Source of the DNA: PoT sp049331405
Lineage (GTDB): Bacteria > Planctomycetota > Planctomycetia > Isosphaerales > Isosphaeraceae
Direction of reading: 5' to 3'
NCBI RefSeq assembly: GCF_049331405.1
Contig: NZ_CP186274.1
Location: 4,154,001-4,218,000 of the forward strand
Length of the DNA stretch: 64,000 nucleotides
Shown: positions 34,901 to 42,975 of the stretch, piece after piece
Layout: each line of letters opens with the position of its first letter
How positions within the stretch are numbered: the stretch's first letter is position 1
The notes under the pieces: generated by a model
The model's database searches: none
What the model saw: the letters and a program-made list of their open reading frames with translations, nothing else
What the model was told of the DNA's origin: nothing
Made by a program: the position numbers and the translations under genes

Positions 34901-36495
34901 GCTTCCTGCGTGAACAGATAGGCCGTGCCGACGAGCACGCCGACGCGAGCCCCTCGAGCCGCGAGCGGCCCGGCGATGGCGGACACCATCGCGGCCGATC
35001 GGGAGTCGTGGATCCCGCCAGCGAATAGCACATGGACCTCTTCAGCCTCGCCGCTCCGGTCGAGGAGTTCGAGAACGGAATCGACGACCTGCTCCCAGAG
35101 CACAAAGCTCGAGCGCGGACCGACGTGGCCGCCGCATTCGCGGCCTTCGAGGACGAAGCGCCGTGCCCCATCGGCCCAGAATTGTCGCAGCAGCCCGGGG
35201 GACGGGATATGGAGGTACGTCTCGATCCCGGCGGCCTCGAGCTCGCGGGCCTGGTCGGGACGCCCGCCGGCGATCAGTGCGAACGGCGGAGGAACCCTGA
35301 GGATCTCGGCCATCTGCTCGGATCGGAGTGCCGGGTCAACGAATCCGAGCAGCCCCACACCCCACGCACGCCCTGTAAGACGCTGATTCGCCTCGTCCAG
35401 CAGCTTGCGCACCTCGGGGCCACGCATCAGGGCGAGGGCGAGGAAGGGCAAACCGCCGCCAACGGCCACGGCTTCCGCGAAAGGGACCGTATCGCTCACG
35501 CGGGTCATCGGCCCCTGCACGATCGGATACTGCGTCCCGTGCGAGGCCGCCAGCGCCGATCCCGAGGCCAGGGGCGCCGTCTCCCAGGCCGATTTCAAGC
35601 CTTCCTCGATCGAGCGTTCGACGTGCTGGATGATACCGCCGACAGTCACGTGACGACCCGCGAGCCTGCCGGCGAGTGCCGCATCCTGCCCTACCGGCCA
35701 CAATTGTCGCGTCCCCCAACCGACCTCAGCCTGGAGGGCAGATCGCCAGGACTCACCACCGGCCTCCGCTGCGGCCTTGAGTCTCGCTAGAGCGGGCAAG
35801 CCGGGCGAGGCGTAAACACGGAGCGATTCGCCCTCGCTCGGACGAATGACGACCGTCTCGCCGCCATCCCAGCGAGCCAGACGCTCTCTTACGTCAGCCC
35901 TGAGGGGGGACTCGCGAGCCAGCAGCACCGCGCCATCCAGGACGACCCCCGCGGCTCCCCCCGCGACGCAGGCCGCCGCGGAACGCGCGCCGATCCCGCC
36001 TCGGACCCAGACCGGCACCGTCGTCTTCTCGAGGACCGCCTGAAGCAGGATCAAGGACGAGTCGTCGCCGACGAACCCGCCTGCCTCATGCCCCGCGACG
36101 ATCAGAGCCGACACGCCCTCCTCGACCGCTTCGACGGCCAACTGACGGGAGCCAACTTCCGCGACGACCAGGCGGTCCGATTCGGCGGCGACGCTGAGCA
36201 CAACTCTCCAGTCGACACGTTCCAGATGCCCTCGCGTGACGACCAGCACTTTCGCCGACTCCGGTAAGGACCGGATCCATTCCTTATCGATGTGCTCGGC
36301 ACCGAGCTTCACGCCGAAAGGTAGGTCGCCGATCAGCCGGCCAACCCTCCGCGCGGCGTCTGCGATACCAATCCGGTTGATTGCGGACCCGCAATCGAGC
36401 ACGCCGATCGCCCCCGCACGAGAGGCTCCCACGACGATGCCGGGTTCCGGCTGTGCACTCGGGGAGTAAACCAGGATTTGGGGGATCCGTGTCAT
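28978..36495 (-). CDS. PKS A: tandem NMO barrels-KS-AT-ACP-KR type I synthase
   Basis: The 2505-residue synthase begins with two nitronate-monooxygenase/2-nitropropane-dioxygenase-like TIM barrels: about 1-290 (AGHEAGGFVG, RGGIGARSAAACVAGG) and about 320-610 (YPIVQGPMTRVSD, EGRECGGHVG, FAGGIHDSRSA). PfaD-type enoyl reductases belong to this fold. A complete KS spans about 680-1130 with Cys876 in DAACGSSL and His in EAHGTGT and IGHTKCAAG. AT covers about 1240-1570 (FPGQGAQ, GHSYGE). A helical FLEVQRETMLGFLG linker, one ACP (LGIDSIKRVEIL, near 1868) and a KR pair come last: a pseudo-KR, then an active KR with GGARGIT and SSVAGRFG...YAAAN. The GTG at 36546 lies inside the promoter, so ATG 36495 is chosen. 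Only one integral ACP is present. Confidence 0.92.
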   Translation of the reverse strand: MTRIPQILVYSPSAQPEPGIVVGASRAGAIGVLDCGSAINRIGIADAARRVGRLIGDLPFGVKLGAEHIDKEWIRSLPESAKVLVVTRGHLERVDWRVVLSVAAESDRLVVAEVGSRQLAVEAVEEGVSALIVAGHEAGGFVGDDSSLILLQAVLEKTTVPVWVRGGIGARSAAACVAGGAAGVVLDGAVLLARESPLRADVRERLARWDGGETVVIRPSEGESLRVYASPGLPALARLKAAAEAGGESWRSALQAEVGWGTRQLWPVGQDAALAGRLAGRHVTVGGIIQHVERSIEEGLKSAWETAPLASGSALAASHGTQYPIVQGPMTRVSDTVPFAEAVAVGGGLPFLALALMRGPEVRKLLDEANQRLTGRAWGVGLLGFVDPALRSEQMAEILRVPPPFALIAGGRPDQARELEAAGIETYLHIPSPGLLRQFWADGARRFVLEGRECGGHVGPRSSFVLWEQVVDSVLELLDRSGEAEEVHVLFAGGIHDSRSAAMVSAIAGPLAARGARVGVLVGTAYLFTQEAVDTGAIVRQFQDEAVQCERTVLLETGPGHEVRVSPTPFAHRFEQERRQLTASGASAEEVREALEALNAGRLRVAAKGMDRSQGSGSPLAPVAGPDQFERGLYMLGQAATLRDRVTTIAELHAEICDGSIGRLDSAVARLRPEAEELQTPSDIAIVGMSAIVPGASDVRTFWGNTLRGVDCITEVPEDRWDWRLYYDVDPKAPDKITSKWGGFLPEIPFDPLYYGMPPTSLPSIEPMQLLMLEAARKAIEDAGYRDRPYPKERTSVVLGAGGGAAQLSMGYAFRSYLPLLDTVIPGGGQKAMEQCGSRLPEWTEDSFPGILLNVAAGRVANRFDLGGANYTVDAACGSSLAAAALAVRELESGAADMVLLGGADTVQNPFTYMAFSKTQAFSPRGRCRPFDASADGIVISEGVAVVVLKRLADAERDGDKIYAVIKGLGASSDGRAKGLTAPRPEGQVRALRRAYAKAGVEPTTVGYVEAHGTGTAAGDLSEVNSLSTVFREAGCETSSCAVGSVKSQIGHTKCAAGLAGLINASLALYHNVLPPTIGVERLNPKADLADGPLYISTKTRPWLHAEKDRPRRAGVSAFGFGGTNFHAVLEAYDRSTLPPQSAIQDWPAELFVWRDELSMIAASIDRLTSALDQGAQPALRDLAYTLIQSVRQAGSSLAIVANSLEDLRSKLTIARDGIAAGKSEFRDPRGVEFAGPADHAKLGKVAFLFPGQGAQQVEMLNDLAIAFPEVRSAFEDVDATLKGLDRPTIGELVFPPPVLSQEERDRQKKALTATEVAQPSLAAASVGMLRLLESFSLAPDMTAGHSYGELVALYAAGSFSLEGLAELSEGRGRFLRDAAANHPGSMAALAAGPEKVAEILDGIDGVVAVNWNGPKQTVISGPHEGVAMAIDRAKALAMRAQWLPVACAFHSPAVAEAQSPLTSLAGKLIQSAPGLPVYSNVDARPHGEITSEIATQLGSHVVKPVQFAAMIEAMYTDGARTFIEVGPGGTLTSLVGSILGTRPHLAVAVDPPGRSGIAGLLQTLGRLFVAGLSPRWERLTEGRDVQRLHSTRFVRESEVDVIGPATWLVNGSRSRPASAAEPLRLGPGPALPVANAEPEVRPETLAAGPEPVAALPRDTEPYTNGVSHENGYANGRCDTPSRNGASSPATDLYVAPMDQEMAEPGSDVTRVFEAFQKTMQTFLEVQRETMLGFLGASRLETPSVEPAPGNGRFSPQDFEPRPRVSKPSPISTEAYAPAPVAPPRVVAPEPLIVAPIPSPKIEAPASEPVTYRNGTTTATAPAPAPSPAPATAATVDVAERLLAIVKDRTGYPAEMLQLNLDLEADLGIDSIKRVEILGTLRDALPNFPRESGVDLMDQLSRAKTLGAIVERVNKAMGGKASPKSDRAVLTPPRAERNGSHSASENDQAESREDVRRLVLESAPAPLDLLVSDLNLAPSGLVLVTDDGRGIALSLAEKLEAQGHPVVILGEKSSNGSRQGRRVVMVDFSSEDSIEALIGRIRTRGTLAGIIHALPLRRANDVGLDAQGWNARIEAEVKGLFLLARTAADDLAHSAENGGACLIAATCMGGDFASVDDHRDFFPGQGAIAGMIKTLAREWPKDVRVRVVDLDPKKDEATLATRLYQEIGADDHHSEVGYRDEERVVLKAIPTELPKGRSSNLILPEGAPILVTGGARGITAAVVGDLAKRWKPTLLIVGSSPPPSEVEDRATSRFEGGAELKAALHRRASSQGKTIGPAELERAYQELRREREIRANLEGFQASGAKVAYAQVNVRDREALGRTLSAWREKFGPIAGLIHGAGVIEDKLLRDKTTASFDRVLGTKLEGALNLAGLLETDPLKFAVFFSSVAGRFGNRGQADYAAANEILNKLALWLDRRWAARVLSVIWGPWSGVGMVSDLEAHLGRQGFGMIPPEVGATKVGDDLQFGKKGDVEVIVAGDLGSLMDDEPALANDNGRKMALAGHR

Positions 36496-36535
36496 GAGGT
36501 CGCACCAAAGTGGGTAACTTGCGTACGTGCTGTCA

Positions 36536-36563
36536 AGTTTAGCCACCGAAAGTTGCCAGTCAA
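36536..36563 (-). promoter_or_regulatory. Predicted promoter of the PKS operon
   Basis: Read leftwards, TTGACT (36558-36563) and TAAACT (36536-36541) are 16 bases apart, matching the sigma-70 consensus at five and four of six positions. Transcription would start near 36529, about 34 bases before the ATG at 36495. This argues against the GTG at 36546 as start of PKS A. Confidence 0.5.
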
Positions 36564-37106
36564 AATAGAGCGACTAGATAAGATGGAAAACTTTCGCCCT
36601 TGTATGACATGCGTTTGCTCTTGGCAACCAAATCCATCGCACAACACCTTATCGGACAAGAAATTACGGATTTTTATCGGCGTCTCCTCAAGATGATCCC
36701 GGTGTTGATAAAAAGCCATTGTGAAAAGCTTTCTCAGATCAACTAGAAATTGATTTTCGATTTCAGATCGTACGACGAGAGTAGTTACGCGGACGGTGTG
36801 ACCGAGGGGATAATCAACGAGGTGTGAGTCACGGGGAGGGGAGCGGGAGCGAGTCCGTTCGATTTCGGACTCCATTCCTGCAAAGTATGAGCCCAAACCA
36901 TCTTTGAGCGGACAAGTTTGGGTGGGGTCGTGCCTTGCCGGTATGGGGATGCAGATGATATGAAATCTAGGGACGGAAAGGGATCAGGAGGGCTGCTCGG
37001 GTTTCCCACCCGGCCTCGACTCCGAGGACGGCGGCTCGCTGCCTGAAATCGCGAAACCTAAGGCAAATGAACCCAAGGCCTTCCGTGCCTGGGGGAGCCC
37101 CAAGTC
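36564..37106. other. AT-rich intergenic region between the PKS operon and the amidohydrolase gene
   Basis: About 540 bases between divergent genes. From about 36560 to 36780 the composition is clearly less GC-rich than the flanking genes. A leftward open frame of about 134 codons crosses the region but has no ribosome site, overlaps the PKS promoter and resembles nothing known, so I do not call it. Regulatory sequence for both divergent units is expected here. Confidence 0.4.
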
Positions 37107-40100
37107 ATGTCGAGTGGCGCCTCACTCCGTCTCAGATCCGTCTGTATTGCCGTGTCGGTGGCCTTGCTGGTCGTCGGCACACCGTGGCTCTCCGCAGACA
37201 CCCGCACGGGCTATCAGCCGACGGCGTACGCCATCCAGAATGCGAAGATCGTCGCCTCTGTCAAGGAAACGATCGACTCAGGAACGGTCGTCGTCCGCGA
37301 CGGTAAGGTTGAGGCGGTTGGTCCTGCCGATAAGGTGGCCATTCCCTTCGATGCCGAGGTCATCGATGGTCAAGGATTGACCATCTATCCCGGATTTATC
37401 GATCTCTATACCACGGTCGGCCAGACGCCCGGCTCGGTACGATCCAGGACCGGCTCCGGCCGCCCGGTCGATTACAATGATAGTGCGTTGGCTCGAACCC
37501 CCTCCGATGACCGCTACGGCCTGACGCCCGAGTTCGAAGTTGCGTCTGCCCTGGAGTTGGGAGACACGCAGGCGGAAGAGCGTCGCAAGCTCGGATTCAC
37601 CGACCTGGTTTCGGCCCCCGCCGGTGCCATCGTAACCGGCCAGAGCGCCCTCGTAAGCCTGAGTGGATTGCCGCGTCGCGAGGTTATTGTGAGGTCCCCC
37701 GTCGGGCTCCACATCAATCTCAAGCCCCCGTTCGAGCCAACCCCGCCCAAAGGTGACGATGACCACGCGGCAGCCAGGGTGCGAAACAGGAATGTCGCAC
37801 GATATCCGGTGGTCCTGCTCGGTGTGATCGCCCACCTTCGCCAGGCCATGCTCGACGCCGAATATGCGGCCTCGCTGGCCCAGGCTGACGCGCCAGGGGA
37901 CGAAACCGGGCGCCGCCCCTTCGATCCTTCCTTGAAGGTGCTCCATGCTGCCCGCACCAAGGCGATCTCCACCTGGTGGGAAGCAAACACACGGGATGAG
38001 ATCCATCGGGCCCTCGATCTGTCCGAAGAGTTCGGGACGACGCCCGTCATCGTCGGCGGTCGCGAGGCCGGCAAAGTGGCGGATCGGCTCAAGGCGCTCG
38101 ACGTCCCGGTCGTACTGCGGATTGACTTCCCCGACGAGCCCAAAGTCTCTACCGAGGCGGAGTACCGCAAGCGAGAGCCCGCCGAGCGGATCGAACCGTA
38201 CCAGGTTCTCGTGGACCGCGGCGCCAGGTGGAAGGAGCGAGTCGGCACGGCACAGGTGTTGGCCCAGGCCGGAGTCCGCTTCGCCCTGTCGAGCGACGGG
38301 ATCACCAAGACGGATCACTTACCGTCGATGCTGCGGAAGCTGATCGCGGCGGGCCTGCCTCGCGAGGCTGCCCTTGCGGCCCTCACGCAGCGAGCCGCGG
38401 AGATTGCCGGGGCCTCCAAGTCACTCGGCACCATCGAGGTGGGCAAACTCGGCCATCTCGTCGCCTTCTCCGCACCGCTCGGCGACGAGAATGCCAAGGT
38501 GCGGTTCGTCCTCGTCGATGGGTTGAAGTTCGAATTCAACAAGCCCGACGCCTCCAAGAAGTCCGAGAAGTCCGAGACGCCCGCGAAGCCCAAGGAACCC
38601 GAGGCCGCCACCAAGGCCGAGACGCCCAAGACGGCCCCCGAGGAGATGAAAGTTAAGGAAAGCAAGGCCGAGGCCAACCCTGCAACGACGACTCCCAAGG
38701 CCGCCACGGAGGACGCCAAGCCCAAGGAATCGCCGAAGGGGGACGCCCCTGCCGCTCCCAAAGAAAAGGCCGATGAGCCCAAGGCGAAGGAGGTTCCCAA
38801 GGAACCGGCTGCCCCTCCCCCTGCCCGCCCGAAGGCCTCGGAGTCCAAGCCGGACGCGACTCCCAAGCCAGAGGCCGCGAAGTCCAAGGCCGCGACGGCC
38901 CCAAATGCCCCCGAGCCCGAAACCACTTCCGCATCGCACGCACCCGACATCGCGACCGAGTTCGACGAGGCGAGAAAGCCGAAGCTCAGGACGCGGGGCA
39001 ACGTGCTGATCAAGGACGCGACGATCCTGACGGTGACCGAGGAAGGGACGATCTCCAAGGGCTCGATCCTGGTCAAGGACGGCAAGATCGCGAAGATCGG
39101 GTCCAACGTCGACGCCCCCAAGGACGTGACGGTGATCAACGCCGCGGGCATGGTCGCCATGCCGGGGATCATCGACTCGCACTCGCACATCGCCGTCCAG
39201 GGGAGCGTCAACGAGTGGAGCCTCTCGATCGTCCCCGAGGTCCGCATCAAGGACGTGATCACGGGTGATGACGTCTCGATCTATCGGGCGCTAGCCGGCG
39301 GGACGACGACCGCCAGAATCCTCCATGGCTCGGCCGACGCCATCGGCGGGCAGGACGCCGTCATCAAGCTCAAGTACGGGCTCCCGGGTCGAGACCTGAT
39401 CATCAAGGATGCGCCCCAGGGGGTGAAGTTTGCGCTTGGCGAGAACGTGACGCGCAACCCCGGCCGGTTCCCCAATAGCCGCATGGGAGTCGAGTCGACG
39501 CTCGAGCGGGCCTTCCAGGAGGCGCGTGCCTATCAGGTACTGGCCAGGAACCACGCCGCGGCCCAGGCGAAGGGACTCAACCCCGCCCCCTTCCGACGCG
39601 ACCTGCGACTCGAGGCCATCGCCAGGATCCTCGAGGGCTCCATCAAGATCCATTCCCACTGCTACCGGAGCGACGAGATCCTGATGCTGCTCCGGGTGGC
39701 CTCGCGGCATGGCGTCCGGGTCCAGTCGCTCCAGCATGCCCTGGAAGGGTACAAGGTCGCCGCCGAGATCGCTGCGCACGGGGCGAGCGCCTCCACCTTC
39801 TCCGACTGGTGGGCGTACAAAATCGAGGCCTTCGATGCGATCCCCTACAATGCAGCGCTGCTCACCGAGGCCGGCGCCTCGGTCTGCATCAAGAGTGACA
39901 GCGACGAGCTCATCCGCCACCTGAATCTCGAAGCGGCCAAGATGGTCAAGTACGGCGGCGTGACCGAGGCCCAGGCCCTCGCAATGATCACGCTCAACCC
40001 GGCCAAAGAGCTCGGGCTCCAGGACCGGATCGGCTCGCTCGCCGTCGGGAAAGACGCCGATATCTCGCTCTTCAATCGCCACCCCTTCGACGCCTTCGCC

Positions 40101-41600
40101 CGCTGCGAGATGGCGATCATCGACGGCGAGGTCGCCTTCCAGCGCAAGCAGGCGAACGGCTCGAACCCGGCGAACTCGGGCGAGCATTCCGAGATGCCCG
40201 GCCCGAGCCACGCGCTCAAGGGTCGGAGCGTCGAGATCCTGCCGAATGCGAAAGGCGTCTACGCGCTCACCGGCGCGAGGCTCCACCCCGTCAGCTCGCC
40301 CGACATTAATGAGGGGACACTCGTCATCATCGACGGGAAAATCACGGCCATCGGCGGCCCGCAGACGCCGGTCCCCGCCGGGGCCCAGACGATCGACATG
40401 CAAGGGTTCGACGTCTGGCCGGGGCTCATCGACTCAGGGACGAGGCTCGCCCTCTTCGAGGTCGGGAGCCTGCCGGAAACGCAGGACGACTCCGACTCCG
40501 CCCAGTTCGAGCCCGAGTTGAGGACGAGCTCGGCACTTCACCCCGATAGCGAGTTGATCCCGGTGACGCGGGCCAACGGCGTCCTCACCGCTTACGTCCA
40601 GCCGGCCGGAGGCCTGATCTCGGGCCAGGGATGTGCCATCAACCTCGATGGGTGGGTCCCGCGCGAGATGACCATCTCCGACCCGCTCGCCCTGCATGTG
40701 TCCATCCCCGCATATATCCCGCCGCCGGCGGAAGGCTCCAATCCGCGGGGCGACGGGCCCGATCCTCGCCAGAAGCGCAAGGAACAGCTCGAGTCGATCC
40801 GCGAGGAGTTTCGACGTGCCCTGCGATACGACAAGGTCGTCACCGAGGCGACCGCCAGAGGGGTCGAGCCGCCGATCCCAGATGCCCGACTCGCGGCCCT
40901 GGTCCCTTACGCGAAGGGGCTGAAGCCGGTCATTTTCCGCGCCGAGCACCGTGCCGAGATCCTGGATGCGCTCAAGATCGCGTCGGACCTGAAGCTGAAG
41001 GCAGTCATCTCGGGGGCTGCCGAGGCCTGGAAGGTTGTCGATGCCCTCAAGACGGCCAAGGTGCCGGTCCTGGTGGGGGGGACGCTTCAGCTTCCGTCGG
41101 AGTCGACCGACCCGTATGATTCCCCCTACGCGAACCCGGCCCGACTCCACGAGGCTGGCATCCCGTTCGCGATCCGATCCAATCCGAGGGGCCCCGAGCA
41201 GGCGACGGCGTCGAGGAACCTACCCTACGAGGCGGCGACCGCCGTGGCGTTCGGCCTGCCCGAATCCGAGGCGCTCAAGGCGATCACCCTGAACGCCGCC
41301 CAGATTCTCGGCATCGCAGATCAGGTCGGCTCACTCGAGGTCGGCAAGCGAGCAAATCTGGTCATCTCGGCCGGGAATATCCTCCAACCGACGACCGAGG
41401 TGAAGGCCGTCTTCATCAATGGCAGGCCAGTCGATACGAAGAGTCGACATACTCGGCTTTACGAGAAGTATCGCAAGCGGCTCGAAGAGATCCGCTCGGG
41501 CCAGGCCCCTCTCGGCATCGACCTGGGCCCGGCCACGCCTCTGCCTCCTGCGGCCTCGCCGAGCAAGCCCGAAGCGGCCGAAGGCAACAACCAGCGGTAA
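37107..41600 (+). CDS. Exported triple amidohydrolase-domain protein with low-complexity linker
   Basis: The 1497-residue protein has a signal peptide (CIAVSVALLVVGTPWLSA) and three amidohydrolase-type units. Unit 1 (about 40-455) has the composite beta domain (GTVVVRDGKVEAVG) but reads DLYTTVG where the metal HxH should be. A Pro/Ala/Lys/Glu linker covers about 478-614. Unit 2 (about 630-1015) is intact: DSHSHIA near 691, His in KIHSHCYR, His in QHALEGY, Asp in IKSDSDE, as in imidazolonepropionase-like hydrolases. Unit 3 (about 1045-1450) again lacks HxH (DSGTRLALFE). Only the middle unit should bind metals and hydrolyse; the flanks may be regulatory or structural. GGGAG 8 bases upstream supports the start. 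Substrate unknown. Confidence 0.9.
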   Translation: MSSGASLRLRSVCIAVSVALLVVGTPWLSADTRTGYQPTAYAIQNAKIVASVKETIDSGTVVVRDGKVEAVGPADKVAIPFDAEVIDGQGLTIYPGFIDLYTTVGQTPGSVRSRTGSGRPVDYNDSALARTPSDDRYGLTPEFEVASALELGDTQAEERRKLGFTDLVSAPAGAIVTGQSALVSLSGLPRREVIVRSPVGLHINLKPPFEPTPPKGDDDHAAARVRNRNVARYPVVLLGVIAHLRQAMLDAEYAASLAQADAPGDETGRRPFDPSLKVLHAARTKAISTWWEANTRDEIHRALDLSEEFGTTPVIVGGREAGKVADRLKALDVPVVLRIDFPDEPKVSTEAEYRKREPAERIEPYQVLVDRGARWKERVGTAQVLAQAGVRFALSSDGITKTDHLPSMLRKLIAAGLPREAALAALTQRAAEIAGASKSLGTIEVGKLGHLVAFSAPLGDENAKVRFVLVDGLKFEFNKPDASKKSEKSETPAKPKEPEAATKAETPKTAPEEMKVKESKAEANPATTTPKAATEDAKPKESPKGDAPAAPKEKADEPKAKEVPKEPAAPPPARPKASESKPDATPKPEAAKSKAATAPNAPEPETTSASHAPDIATEFDEARKPKLRTRGNVLIKDATILTVTEEGTISKGSILVKDGKIAKIGSNVDAPKDVTVINAAGMVAMPGIIDSHSHIAVQGSVNEWSLSIVPEVRIKDVITGDDVSIYRALAGGTTTARILHGSADAIGGQDAVIKLKYGLPGRDLIIKDAPQGVKFALGENVTRNPGRFPNSRMGVESTLERAFQEARAYQVLARNHAAAQAKGLNPAPFRRDLRLEAIARILEGSIKIHSHCYRSDEILMLLRVASRHGVRVQSLQHALEGYKVAAEIAAHGASASTFSDWWAYKIEAFDAIPYNAALLTEAGASVCIKSDSDELIRHLNLEAAKMVKYGGVTEAQALAMITLNPAKELGLQDRIGSLAVGKDADISLFNRHPFDAFARCEMAIIDGEVAFQRKQANGSNPANSGEHSEMPGPSHALKGRSVEILPNAKGVYALTGARLHPVSSPDINEGTLVIIDGKITAIGGPQTPVPAGAQTIDMQGFDVWPGLIDSGTRLALFEVGSLPETQDDSDSAQFEPELRTSSALHPDSELIPVTRANGVLTAYVQPAGGLISGQGCAINLDGWVPREMTISDPLALHVSIPAYIPPPAEGSNPRGDGPDPRQKRKEQLESIREEFRRALRYDKVVTEATARGVEPPIPDARLAALVPYAKGLKPVIFRAEHRAEILDALKIASDLKLKAVISGAAEAWKVVDALKTAKVPVLVGGTLQLPSESTDPYDSPYANPARLHEAGIPFAIRSNPRGPEQATASRNLPYEAATAVAFGLPESEALKAITLNAAQILGIADQVGSLEVGKRANLVISAGNILQPTTEVKAVFINGRPVDTKSRHTRLYEKYRKRLEEIRSGQAPLGIDLGPATPLPPAASPSKPEAAEGNNQR

Positions 41601-41898
41601 TGCTGGGTCGACAAGACCAAGAGTCGCTATTTGCGGACGCAGCTCGGCTCGCGGATGGATCGAAGTCTACCGATTGATCGGTGCTCTTTCGCCCGGGTTC
41701 ACATCGCTACGTTGGAGAGGCCAACGGCGACTCGAAGGCAACTCGGCTTTTGAACGTAGTGTCGTCGGCAATTGCCTTGCGACGGGTTCGGACGGACTTC
41801 AAAACGTGTCCGGATGCTGCGAGAGAATGAGTCGAGATATGATACGCTGAGTCGCGTGCGATCCAGAGCGTGTCGACGACCGTCGCGGGTGGCGGGAC
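41601..41898. other. Intergenic region between convergent genes
   Basis: About 300 bases between the amidohydrolase and receiver-like genes. I see no gene and no clear intrinsic terminator. Confidence 0.4.
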
Positions 41899-42369
41899 TC
41901 ACGAGGCCATGGTCGAGACGCGCGGACGACGAATGTTCCCGCGATGGGCCGACTCCTGCTCTACTTCGCTCTTCTCGGGCTGGCGGGGTGCCGCACAGTT
42001 GGCCGAGATGCTCTTGATCACCGGGGCGATCTGTTCGCGATGATCCGAGACGCTGAGGTAGTCGGCAACCCCGAGGCGGAAGAGATCGATGGCTTCTTCG
42101 GACTTGTATGAGTCGCTGACGGCGATGAACACGAGATTCATCTGCTGGGAGGTGACTTCGCGGATCATTCGGCCGAGCTGGGACTTCTCGATCCCCGAGT
42201 TGAGGTGGGCGACCACGACCTGATGGTTCCCTTGGCTGACCGCCATGAACGCACGTTCGAGGCCCTCGGCGACCTGCAGTTCCACGCCGCCAAGCATATT
42301 CAACTCGTCGCGAATCCGACCGGTAAGAGAGCTATCCCGGCTGATTACGAGGACATGGGTCGCGTTCAT
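41899..42369 (-). CDS. Degenerate receiver-domain (pseudo-response-regulator) protein
   Basis: The 156-residue protein has the alternating strand-helix pattern of a CheY-like domain: HVLVISRDSS, VELQVAEGLERAFM, HQVVVAHLNSG, MNLVFIAVSDS, GVADYLSVSD. The phospho-acceptor Asp after beta-3 is replaced (VVVAHLNS) and the conserved Lys after beta-5 reads Ser (YLSVSD). Phosphorylation in the usual way is therefore unlikely; it may be a constitutive or ligand-controlled partner protein. The tail of about 30 residues is charged and disordered. ATG 42369 is supported by GGAG about 9 bases upstream; the frame runs to 42423. No kinase lies near. Confidence 0.75.
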   Translation of the reverse strand: MNATHVLVISRDSSLTGRIRDELNMLGGVELQVAEGLERAFMAVSQGNHQVVVAHLNSGIEKSQLGRMIREVTSQQMNLVFIAVSDSYKSEEAIDLFRLGVADYLSVSDHREQIAPVIKSISANCAAPRQPEKSEVEQESAHRGNIRRPRVSTMAS

Positions 42370-42975
42370 ACTTCCTGCTCCCCCGAGTCCTTGGCTGATG
42401 GATCGAGGATCGCTCTTTGGCACGATCCACCTTCTCTCTTGAAACGCCGCTTACTAATACTTAACACGTCGCCATGATTCTTCCATGGCAAAGGACCAAT
42501 AAATCGGAAAATTCCTGACCCACGTCGATTTGGGTGAACGAATCGAAAAAGCCTGAAATTCTGTTCTTGAATGACCAGTAAACGGCCTACGGAAGGGTTT
42601 GCCGTTCCTACGTAAACCTTTTTTCGTTGTGACGCGGAATTTCGGGATCTTTCGGTCGAAATTCCGTCAGCGATTCATTTACGCTTTTATTCAAAGATGT
42701 TGGCGAAGCTGAAGACCGAGCCCGCTCTTGGTTCGACAAATCGGGATTAAAGACTCCTGCTGGCAAGCACTTTAGCTTGCACTCACTCATCAAATCTCGC
42801 CAGATAATCCTGGGCAGGCGTGAGAATATGCGAGGTAGCAGCCAACATAGGCAAACGAACCAGGGGATGCGTGTAGAGGAGCCAGCGTCGTCGCTGACCG
42901 ACTACGATAAGAATTTCGAGGTCCGGAATTGGTCGGTGTCAAAGATCATCAGGCATCGTTCGCCATCCTGATGCT
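42370..42975. other. Intergenic region, no supported gene
   Basis: About 600 bases upstream of the receiver-like gene and downstream of the ABC-2 permease gene, both leftward. It is AT-richer than the genes, with several T- and A-runs between 42480 and 42780. Short frames in it (60-90 codons) lack ribosome sites and family motifs. The promoter of the receiver-like gene should be near 42400-42480. Confidence 0.4.

Noticed and set aside
36492..36896. A 134-codon leftward frame ahead of PKS A
   Set aside because: No ribosome site, no known motif, and it runs over the predicted PKS promoter and into the PKS coding region.
38540..38950. Repetitive Ala/Pro/Lys/Glu region as a tandem DNA repeat
   Set aside because: It is low-complexity coding sequence of a flexible linker, without a fixed repeat unit at the DNA level.
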